Positions 1 to 5,392 of a DNA stretch of 11,782 nt are shown here, one piece after another (positions within the stretch are counted from its first letter, which is position 1; the number at the start of each line of letters is the position of its first letter). A program made the translations under genes and the position numbers. The DNA is taken from positions 1 to 11,782 of the forward strand of contig JAADEF010000010.1 of assembly GCA_013153555.1 (NCBI GenBank), written 5' to 3'. Origin of the DNA: Candidatus Nanohalarchaeota archaeon. Its GTDB lineage: Archaea > EX4484-52 > JAADEF01. The notes under the pieces are model-generated. The model ran no database searches. It was not told the origin of the DNA and saw only the letters and a list, made by a program, of their open reading frames with translations.

Positions 1-69
1 CGGTGGTCTAGTGGTTATGACGCCGCCCTCACACGGCGGAGGTCCCCGGTTCGAATCCGGGCCGGCCCA
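1..69 (+). tRNA. tRNA-Val (anticodon CAC), 5' end cut by window edge
   Basis: The sequence folds as a tRNA lacking only its first four bases, which should be GGGC to pair with the 3' acceptor strand CCGGCCC at 62-68. The anticodon stem is CCGCC (23-27) with GGCGG (35-39), closing the loop CTCACAC, so the anticodon at 30-32 is CAC and reads GUG valine codons. The T arm is CCCGG-TTCGAAT-CCGGG (45-61). The discriminator base is A69. CCA is not encoded, because TAG follows. There is no intron in the visible part. It is a GC-rich island in AT-rich DNA, as expected for a structural RNA. The 5' promoter lies outside the window. Confidence 0.95.
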
Positions 70-73
70 TAGC

Positions 74-193
74 GGGAAAGAAATTTTCCCTATCAAACCT
101 TTAGAAAAGGTTTGACCCAAACAAACTTTAAGAAAGTTTGATCAAAACAAACTTTTTATAAAAAAGTTTGATCAAAAAGTCTACCTTCGGTAG
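74..193. repeat. Array of five short-loop hairpins, three sequence-related
   Basis: Five perfect inverted repeats follow one another. GGGAAA/TTTCCC is at 74-90 with a 5-nt loop. TCAAACCTTT/AAAGGTTTGA is at 93-115 with loop AGA. CAAACTTT/AAAGTTTG is at 122-140 with loop AAG. CAAACTTTTT/AAAAAGTTTG is at 148-170 with loop ATA. CTACC/GGTAG is at 181-193 with loop TTC. The second to fourth share the core CAAAC-TTT, and the third and fourth are each followed by ATCAAAA. The array lies between the 3' ends of tRNA-Val (plus) and the cyclotransferase-like gene (minus), so it could end transcription from both sides. It could also be a dispersed palindromic element. Function is inferred; the base pairing is directly visible. 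Confidence 0.75.
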
Positions 194-250
194 GAAGTCC
201 ATCTTTGAGGGGGGGGGAAGAGAAAAAGTGTATGTTGAGAAGTTCAAGAA
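194..250. other. Non-coding spacer with a nine-G run
   Basis: No open frame or RNA gene is visible here. The only notable element is an uninterrupted G9 tract at 209-217, which stands out in AT-rich DNA. On the minus strand it reads C9, 34 to 42 bases downstream of the stop of the cyclotransferase-like gene. It may be a slippage-prone tract, part of the 3' untranslated region, or an assembly artefact. Confidence 0.5.
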
Positions 251-703
251 TTAATCCAATGTTTTAATAGATCTGAGCATAGCGCAATAACTTTCAGAAA
301 GAAGATCACAACCTTTTAAAAGATGGTCCATATACCACTTAGGTGGTTTTAAATGAGGTGCGGTTTTATCTGATTGAGCTACATATACTTCTGCCTCTAC
401 TGCCCCATCCAAGGTTAAAACCCTTACCCTAATTCGTCCATAATGATCAGGATAGCCCTCATACTTATCTAGTTTACGAATATCTTCTTCGTTAATTAAA
501 TAAAGTATGCCCTCCATAATAGACGAGCCATCAAACACAATGTTAGCAAAGCCCTCTTTTGGATTTTTAGTAGAAGTTTTGTTAAAAACCAATTTCCAAC
601 ATTTCAAAAATGCTTTTTTCCTTATTTTAAAATTCACACCTCTTTCCTTCATTCTCTCTGGATTCATATTAGAGCCGTATGCAAAATACCACACGCCTTT
701 CAT
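251..703 (-). CDS. Gamma-glutamylcyclotransferase-like (AIG2/GGCT fold) protein
   Basis: A 150-aa protein of the GGCT/AIG2-like family. These enzymes cyclise the gamma-glutamyl group of gamma-glutamyl amines or peptides, releasing 5-oxoproline. The N-terminal substrate-binding signature YGSN is at residues 9-12, preceded by the typical beta strand WYFA. The catalytic glutamate is expected in the LDKYEGYP segment (E82). Length matches single-domain members. The frame stays open to an ATG at 727, but I place the start at 703. That puts YGSN near the N terminus as usual in the family, and a TTTAAA box lies centred 26-27 bp upstream, which suits a leaderless transcript. There is no Shine-Dalgarno before 703, while the ATG at 727 overlaps the box itself. 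The natural substrate cannot be told; some family members act on polyamine or amino-sugar adducts. Confidence 0.8.
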   Translation of the reverse strand: MKGVWYFAYGSNMNPERMKERGVNFKIRKKAFLKCWKLVFNKTSTKNPKEGFANIVFDGSSIMEGILYLINEEDIRKLDKYEGYPDHYGRIRVRVLTLDGAVEAEVYVAQSDKTAPHLKPPKWYMDHLLKGCDLLSESYCAMLRSIKTLD

Positions 704-726
704 AAAAATGCACAAGCTCAAAAACA

Positions 727-732
727 TTTAAA
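727..732. promoter_or_regulatory. Candidate shared TATA-type box for two divergent leaderless genes
   Basis: TTTAAA is its own reverse complement. Its centre lies 27.5 bp from the first base of the plus-strand ATG at 757 and 26.5 bp from the minus-strand ATG at 703. Archaeal TATA boxes sit about 26-27 bp before the transcription start, so one box could direct leaderless transcripts both ways. Neither start has a convincing Shine-Dalgarno, which fits. The flanks are AT-rich, so neighbouring bases may contribute. Confidence 0.45.
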
Positions 733-756
733 AAACTTCCTAAAACACATAACATT

Positions 757-1362
757 ATGAAAATATTATGCTCTTCTGATTTGCATATGAATAAAAAAAA
801 GGCTAATGCATTAGTAAAAGAAGCAGTTAAAAGAAATGTTGAAGTAGTGGTAAACACAGGTGATTTTTTATCCAATAATTTTGCTAATGAATTCGCTAAA
901 CAAATAGAAGAAGAAAACATGCAAGGAATATTTGTGGAAGGTAATTGGGATCATAACCTTCACATAACAAGTGAAAAAGTAAAAGTTCTCAAATACGAAA
1001 CCATTAAAATAAAAAAATACTACTTTTTTGGTATGGATGAAAAAATATTTTATTCTTGGGAAGATATGCTGGATCTCACCAAAGCCATTCCATCTGAGAA
1101 ATTAATATTTCTTACACACGAACCTCCAAAAGGATATCTGGATTTAATTTGGAACGGAACGAGAATAGGAAATTTAGATTACAAAATCTATGATGAAAAA
1201 AAGCAACCCTTGGCTCATTGTTTTGGTCATGTTCATGAAGCAAACGGCATAGCTCATCTTAAAAATACCATTCTCATCAATGGTGCAGTAGCAGACATAC
1301 CCAAGGCATACATATTAGACTTGAAAACCAAAAATATAGAAACAATTAATTTAAAGGGATAG
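757..1362 (+). CDS. Calcineurin-like metallophosphoesterase
   Basis: A 201-aa single-domain metallophosphoesterase. The dimetal-site motifs are present in order: D8-L-H10; G35-D36 in NTGDF; G62-N63-W-D65-H66, which replaces the usual GNHE/D; T-H121 in THEPP; and G157-H-V-H160. All metal ligands needed for a YfcE/MJ0936-type phosphodiesterase or phosphatase are therefore there. It has no signal peptide or membrane segment, so it should be cytoplasmic. The ATG at 757 lies about 27 bp after TTTAAA and has no Shine-Dalgarno, suggesting a leaderless mRNA. The stop TAG is one base before the arginine decarboxylase start, so the two are almost certainly co-transcribed. Substrate is unknown; the operon link to arginine decarboxylase is suggestive only. 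Confidence 0.88.
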   Translation: MKILCSSDLHMNKKKANALVKEAVKRNVEVVVNTGDFLSNNFANEFAKQIEEENMQGIFVEGNWDHNLHITSEKVKVLKYETIKIKKYYFFGMDEKIFYSWEDMLDLTKAIPSEKLIFLTHEPPKGYLDLIWNGTRIGNLDYKIYDEKKQPLAHCFGHVHEANGIAHLKNTILINGAVADIPKAYILDLKTKNIETINLKG

Positions 1363-1363
1363 C

Positions 1364-1816
1364 ATGATCATCTATTTTTCATCTGCTAGTGCGGAAGCAA
1401 AGTATCCCTTAACATCATTTGATAAAGCACTTTACAAATTAGGATTAGAAAATGTAAACCTTATAAAATTAAGCAGTGTTCTTCCAGAAAATGCTTCAAT
1501 CGTAAGAACACTACCGCGCCCCATAAAAATAGGAGAAATAGTAAAAGCAGTCTATACTCACATCACAACAAATAAAGGTATAGCTTCTTGCGGATTAGCA
1601 GTAGGAATGAAAAAAGGTGGTGGGGGTTTATTCTACGAATATGCTCAACACAATGCCTCTCAAAAAGAAGTTAAACAAGTGCTCCAAGAAATGATAAAAG
1701 AAGCTTTTGAAATAAGAGAATGGGAGCTTGATAGCATAGAATATGCTTTAACAGAAGCAAAACCCTCACATCACTATGCTACGGCATTAGCAGTAGCCGC
1801 ATTTTTTGACAAATAA
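1364..1816 (+). CDS. pdaD: Pyruvoyl-dependent arginine decarboxylase (proenzyme)
   Basis: A 150-aa proenzyme of the archaeal PvlArgDC family, which converts arginine to agmatine and CO2, the entry to polyamine synthesis. The self-cleavage motif LSSVLPE places cleavage between S37 and S38. S38 would become the pyruvoyl group at the start of the alpha chain. The glycine-rich segment GGGGLFYEY near residue 86-94 and the C-terminal EWELDSIEYAL helix region match the family. Length is slightly below the usual 155-165, mostly through a short N terminus. The ATG at 1364 lies one base after the phosphoesterase stop, with AAGGGA just upstream as a weak ribosome site, so translation is probably coupled. 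Downstream, glmS converges with a gap of only 5 bp. In archaea agmatine also feeds deoxyhypusine formation; the target protein aIF5A is encoded at 6306-6704. Confidence 0.93.
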   Translation: MIIYFSSASAEAKYPLTSFDKALYKLGLENVNLIKLSSVLPENASIVRTLPRPIKIGEIVKAVYTHITTNKGIASCGLAVGMKKGGGGLFYEYAQHNASQKEVKQVLQEMIKEAFEIREWELDSIEYALTEAKPSHHYATALAVAAFFDK

Positions 1817-1821
1817 GGCTA

Positions 1822-3594
1822 CTATTTTACAGTCACACTCTTAGCTAAATTTCTAGGCTTATCAGGATCTGCATTTCTTTCCAAAGCCAAATAATAAGCC
1901 AAAAGCTGTAAAGGAATGATGTTCAAAATAGGCTGTAATATAGAGGATTTAGGCACTTCTACATAAACATCAAATACTTCATGAGGTTTGGAGCTAATTC
2001 CTATTATTCTCCCTCCCCTTGCTTTAACTTCCATAGCATTGCTTATTATATCGTCATAAGTTTCATCTTCACTAGCAATAACAATCACATCAGTATTAGA
2101 ATCTATTAAAGCAATAGATCCGTGTTTAAGCGCGCCTCCTGGAAAAGCTTCTGCATGAATGTAGCTAATCTCTTTTATTTTTAAAGCACCTTCTAAAGCA
2201 GTAGCATAATTAACACCTCTTCCTAACAAATAAAGATGCTCTTTCTTACTTAATTCTTTAGCCAACTGCTTTAACTTTTCTTGAAGAATCTCATTTCCCA
2301 ACATAGCTTTTATGCTTTCAGATACTTTTGAAATCTCTCCGTTAAATTCCAAACCCATGGTCTTGAAAATAAGAGTTATTAAAAGTAAAAGCTGTGCTGT
2401 GTAAGTTTTAGTTGCAACCACGCTAATCTCGCTTCCGGCATGCATAAGCACAGCATAATCCGATAACCTCATAAGAGTGGAGTTATACATATTAGTAATA
2501 GCAACTAGCTTAGCACCTTTATTTTTAGCTACCTTAACTGCCTCAATTACATCAGCAGTTTCACCAGATTGAGAAATAGCAATAACTAAAGTTCTAGGAG
2601 TTATAAAATGTTTGTGATACTCAAATTCAGATGCATCAACTACATTCACATGCTTATGGGCGTGTTTTGCAAATAAATAGCTTGCTGCTAAAGCTGCATT
2701 ATATGAACTACCAGAAGCTATAAAAAACACGCCAAAAGCGTTGTTTATGTCCTCTGCAAGTTTATCTAACATCTTTTCATTATAGACAAACACTTCTTTA
2801 ATTTTTTCAGCCTGCTCCTCTATTTCCTTTAAAGTATAATGAGGATAGCCATTTAACGGCTCATAGCTATCATACAGCTCTTTATTTACCTTTTCAAAAT
2901 CTTTTTCTATTTTATTTTTAGTATGCAAATCTATAAAAGTTAAATCACCCGTATTTATTTCCAAAATCAACGCTTCATCATCATTAAAGTAAGCAACCTC
3001 TCTCACCTTATCTACAAAAGCTTTTGCATCTGAAGCAAAATATACCTCATCACCATTTCTACCAATAAGTAAAGGAGATCCTCTTACTAATGCAAGCATA
3101 TAATTCTCAGTTATTGCCACTATGGCGAAACTTCCTTTTACTTCCTCACCAAAACGTTTTAATGCATCCTCTATGGATCTCTCTTCCTTTATCACATACT
3201 CTAATAAATTAGCTGCTACTTCTGTATCTGTTTCTGTTTTAAATTTATATCCTTTTTCCCGAAGCATAGCTTTTAATTCTGCATAATTTTCTATAATGCC
3301 GTTATGAACTAGAACCACATTATTATGAAAAGAAGCATGGGGGTGAGCATTCACTTCATCTACTTTACCATGTGTCGCCCAGCGAGTATGGGCAATTCCT
3401 GCTTTACCTTGTATAGTAGGTATGTTGCTTACATTTCCTATTCTTCCCACTCTTTTTTCTATAAACAATCCTTTATCAGTAAGAATGCTCACCCCCCAAG
3501 AATCATAACCCCTGTATTCTAATTTTTTAAGCATCTCCACTAAATCTGCAGAATTCACACCTTTTCTGCTGTATGCTCCAATAATACCGCACAT
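1822..3594 (-). CDS. glmS: Glutamine--fructose-6-phosphate aminotransferase (isomerising)
   Basis: A complete 590-aa GlmS, the first step to UDP-GlcNAc: fructose-6-P plus glutamine gives glucosamine-6-P. C2 of MCGIIG is the nucleophile of the Ntn amidotransferase domain (about 1-215), followed by RGYDS and the HTRWATHG motif. Two SIS domains follow. GSSYNAA and the ISQSGETADV loop are in the first. The second holds K472 and E475 (ALKIKE), H491 (LKHG) and the C-terminal K585 (NLAKSVTV), matching E. coli K485, E488, H504 and K603. One oddity is A488 in GGALKHG, where the family usually has Glu (AGELKHG); that Glu is not one of the catalytic residues. TTTATAAA at 3618-3625 lies 27 bp before the ATG and there is no Shine-Dalgarno, so the mRNA is probably leaderless. 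The product likely feeds cell-surface glycan synthesis. Confidence 0.97.
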   Translation of the reverse strand: MCGIIGAYSRKGVNSADLVEMLKKLEYRGYDSWGVSILTDKGLFIEKRVGRIGNVSNIPTIQGKAGIAHTRWATHGKVDEVNAHPHASFHNNVVLVHNGIIENYAELKAMLREKGYKFKTETDTEVAANLLEYVIKEERSIEDALKRFGEEVKGSFAIVAITENYMLALVRGSPLLIGRNGDEVYFASDAKAFVDKVREVAYFNDDEALILEINTGDLTFIDLHTKNKIEKDFEKVNKELYDSYEPLNGYPHYTLKEIEEQAEKIKEVFVYNEKMLDKLAEDINNAFGVFFIASGSSYNAALAASYLFAKHAHKHVNVVDASEFEYHKHFITPRTLVIAISQSGETADVIEAVKVAKNKGAKLVAITNMYNSTLMRLSDYAVLMHAGSEISVVATKTYTAQLLLLITLIFKTMGLEFNGEISKVSESIKAMLGNEILQEKLKQLAKELSKKEHLYLLGRGVNYATALEGALKIKEISYIHAEAFPGGALKHGSIALIDSNTDVIVIASEDETYDDIISNAMEVKARGGRIIGISSKPHEVFDVYVEVPKSSILQPILNIIPLQLLAYYLALERNADPDKPRNLAKSVTVK

Positions 3595-3617
3595 AACATT
3601 TACGGGTTAAAAAAACA

Positions 3618-3625
3618 TTTATAAA
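3618..3625 (-). promoter_or_regulatory. TATA box for glmS
   Basis: TTTATAAA is centred 27 bp upstream of the glmS ATG at 3594, the classic archaeal distance to the transcription start. With no Shine-Dalgarno between box and ATG, this predicts a leaderless glmS mRNA. Confidence 0.6.
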
Positions 3626-3632
3626 GATTAAT

Positions 3633-3669
3633 TTAAAATTATTTTTAAACAATTAAAATTATTTTTAAA
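3633..3669. repeat. Tandem 17-bp direct repeat with internal dyads, candidate operator
   Basis: TTAAAATTATTTTTAAA occurs identically at 3633-3649 and 3653-3669, a 20-bp period close to two helical turns. Each copy contains the dyad TTAAAA-TTAT-TTTTAA. Paired dyads in phase on one face of the DNA are typical of binding sites for dimeric winged-helix repressors. They sit between the divergent glmS promoter and the start of the ArsR-like gene at 3686. The AT-rich cores may also hold that gene's TATA box, so binding could block TBP. Low complexity is a caution, but a perfect 17/17 match is more than base composition readily explains. Confidence 0.55.
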
Positions 3670-3685
3670 TAATAAAGGGATAACT

Positions 3686-4498
3686 ATGAAAGAAATTAAA
3701 AAATACGAAGAATTAAAAATACTAGCTCACCCAATTAGGTGGAAAATATTTAATCTTCTCAAAGAAAAGGAAAGTTATCTTAATGAAATAGCCAAACATT
3801 TAAACATCTCTCCTGAATCTGCCCACTATCACCTCAAAATACTAAAACCTTATTTAAATATTAGAAAAGAAAAAACACAAAGTAATTTTCACCGCATATA
3901 CTACTCGCTAAAACACACCACACTAAGCATTGGAAAAGAACCTTCTTCTAATCAAATCCATCACCACTTCTTCACATCTCAGCTTATAAGAATAATCGTA
4001 GGCTCTCCTGACCCTCATGGTAGGTATCAAGTAAGGGCGAGAGATTCTTATTTATCTGCATATATTTCCCACTATCTTGGAAAAAGAAATTATGAAATAG
4101 AAGTAATATGGGATACAGAGGCAAAAAGTTTAGAATTATACAAAAATGACATAGTAGTATTAGGCGGGCCCTTATCTAATGTCATAGCTGAAATGATTAA
4201 TACACACACACTCATAAGGTTTGATGAAAAAAGCGGATACAGAACTTTTCTCCATGGTAAAAAAAGAATTCCGGCAGAAGACAATATGGGATTGGTATAT
4301 TGCTCCATAAATCCCTTACACCATTCCTCAAAGCTCATATGGCTCGCAGGATCCACGCTTCAAGGAACATTTGCAGCTGTTTTAGCCTATGTTAAGCAAC
4401 ACATTAAATGCCCCGGCGCCTATTTAGTAGAAGGGTTAGATAAAAACAGCGATGGAAAAATAGATACTATCACTACTTACCTTTCTTTAACAGTTTAG
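3686..4498 (+). CDS. ArsR-like HTH regulator with unusual C-terminal domain
   Basis: A 270-aa protein. Residues 7-75 form a winged HTH of the ArsR type (LAHPIRWKIFNLL, then YLNEIAKHLNISPESAHYHLKIL as recognition region), so DNA binding is well supported. Residues 95-270 form a second domain I cannot name. It has GSPDPHGRY-QVRARD (106-120), a strand-turn VVLGGPLSN (157-165), AGSTLQGTFAAVLA (221-234) and a DKNSDGKID loop (252-260). The GGP-xx-N strand and Asp-rich loop recall C-terminal segments of archaeal S-layer proteins, by recollection only. There is no signal peptide or membrane helix, so this copy should be cytoplasmic and may act as a sensor. The Shine-Dalgarno-like AAAGGGA lies 5 nt before the ATG. 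A tandem repeat lies immediately upstream, suggesting autoregulation. The last 26 bp overlap the convergent stomatin gene. Confidence 0.8.
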   Translation: MKEIKKYEELKILAHPIRWKIFNLLKEKESYLNEIAKHLNISPESAHYHLKILKPYLNIRKEKTQSNFHRIYYSLKHTTLSIGKEPSSNQIHHHFFTSQLIRIIVGSPDPHGRYQVRARDSYLSAYISHYLGKRNYEIEVIWDTEAKSLELYKNDIVVLGGPLSNVIAEMINTHTLIRFDEKSGYRTFLHGKKRIPAEDNMGLVYCSINPLHHSSKLIWLAGSTLQGTFAAVLAYVKQHIKCPGAYLVEGLDKNSDGKIDTITTYLSLTV

Positions 4499-5207
4499 CA
4501 AATTCCAAAGGCACTACTATAAATTTATTGCTTGGGTCTTTGGATATGTCAGATAGCAAGTGTAAGGTTCTCAAATATAACGCATTTTCGTCCTTTCCTA
4601 AGATTTTTGTTGCGTTCAAGTATTTTTTAGCTGCTTCTTCTTCTCCTGCTGCTTTAGTAATAATTGCTCGCTTCTCTCTTTCTGCTTCTGCCACTCTTGC
4701 CATCGCATTTTTCAATTTATCATCCACAATAATATCCTGAATTTTAACATCCACTACATCCACTCCATACTCGTCCATTTTTCTGTCAATTTCATCTTTA
4801 AGTTGAGAAGCTATTTGTGCTCTTTTTTGTAAAAGCTCATCAAGTTCATAAGTACCAACAATATCTCTTAAAATAGTTTGAGAATAAGTAGATGCCAATA
4901 CATAAGGATTTTGTGCTTTAATAACCGATTTAGCAGGATCCACTATTCTAATATAAGTTATGCTGTTAATCTTCACAGTTACATTATCCTTAGTAATAAC
5001 TTCTTGCTCATTCACATCAATGGTTAAAGTACGCATGTCAACCTTAATCATAGATTGAAACGGCCAAAAAATTAATCTCCATCCTGGTTGTTTAACTCCA
5101 CTGAACTTACCGAAAGTTAAAACAACGCCTCTCTCCCACTCATTAATCACACGCAGACAGCTAATTAAATAAACTAAGCCAGTAAAAAACAAAGAAATTC
5201 CCAACAT
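4473..5207 (-). CDS. Stomatin/prohibitin-type SPFH (band 7) membrane protein
   Basis: A 244-aa SPFH-domain protein. Residues 2-20 are a single hydrophobic membrane anchor. The band 7 domain runs from about 22 to 190, with the family-typical stretches NEWERGVVLTFGKF, PGWRLIFWPFQ, VDMRTLTIDV and QEVITKDNVTV. A charged helical segment KLKNAMARVAEAEREKRAIITKAAGEEEAA follows, which drives oligomer assembly. Relatives form membrane-bound rings and often work with an NfeD-family protein, usually encoded next door; none is seen here. GGTGA lies 3 nt before the ATG at 5207, and AT-rich candidate TATA sequence is at about 5230-5246. The C-terminal 26 bp overlap the end of the HTH gene on the other strand. 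The assignment to family is firm, the cellular role is not. Confidence 0.93.
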   Translation of the reverse strand: MLGISLFFTGLVYLISCLRVINEWERGVVLTFGKFSGVKQPGWRLIFWPFQSMIKVDMRTLTIDVNEQEVITKDNVTVKINSITYIRIVDPAKSVIKAQNPYVLASTYSQTILRDIVGTYELDELLQKRAQIASQLKDEIDRKMDEYGVDVVDVKIQDIIVDDKLKNAMARVAEAEREKRAIITKAAGEEEAAKKYLNATKILGKDENALYLRTLHLLSDISKDPSNKFIVVPLEFAKLLKKGK

Positions 5208-5283
5208 CCCCTCACCTTACATATATTTAAGTTTTTAAATTTATTTAAAGACATTCTTCATTCGCCATAAAAACACAACAACC

Positions 5284-5292
5284 TTTTTAAAT
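5284..5292 (+). promoter_or_regulatory. Candidate TATA box for tRNA-His (and ftsY)
   Basis: TTTTTAAAT is centred about 32 bp before the first base of tRNA-His. With start-site selection 26-27 bp downstream, the transcript would carry a leader of about 5 nt for RNase P to remove. No TATA-like sequence lies inside the GC-rich tRNA, so this is also the only visible promoter for ftsY. Confidence 0.45.
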
Positions 5293-5319
5293 CTTTAAAA
5301 TATCTAATACATTTGTTAT

Positions 5320-5391
5320 GCGAGGATGGGGTAGTGGTTATCCTGGCGGACTGTGGATCCGCTGACCCGGGTTCGAGTCCCGGTCCTCGCC
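5320..5391 (+). tRNA. tRNA-His (anticodon GTG)
   Basis: A complete 72-nt cloverleaf. The acceptor GCGAGGA (5320-5326) pairs with TCCTCGC (5384-5390). The anticodon stem GCGGA/TCCGC encloses the loop CTGTGGA, so the anticodon at 5353-5355 is GTG. The T arm is CCGGG-TTCGAGT-CCCGG (5367-5383). The discriminator is C5391 (C73), the histidine identity base that pairs with G-1. Base -1 (5319) is T, so the required G-1 is not encoded and would have to be added after transcription, for example by a Thg1-like 3'-5' polymerase. CCA is not encoded. There is no intron. The tRNA 3' end is only one base before the ftsY start codon, so tRNA and mRNA must share a transcript. Confidence 0.96.
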
Positions 5392-5392
5392 T

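Noticed and set aside
93..170. CRISPR-like repeats near the window start
   Set aside because: Units are short, unequal in stem length, spaced by only 6-7 nt and have no spacers; they are hairpins, not a CRISPR array.
704..727. Upstream in-frame ATG at 727 as start of the cyclotransferase-like gene
   Set aside because: The start codon would overlap the likely TATA box, and the added residues push YGSN away from its usual place near the N terminus.
4439..4477. EF-hand or dockerin calcium loop at the end of the HTH protein
   Set aside because: DKNSDGKID fits the first nine positions, but position 12 is Thr instead of Asp or Glu and there is only one loop, so calcium binding is not supported.
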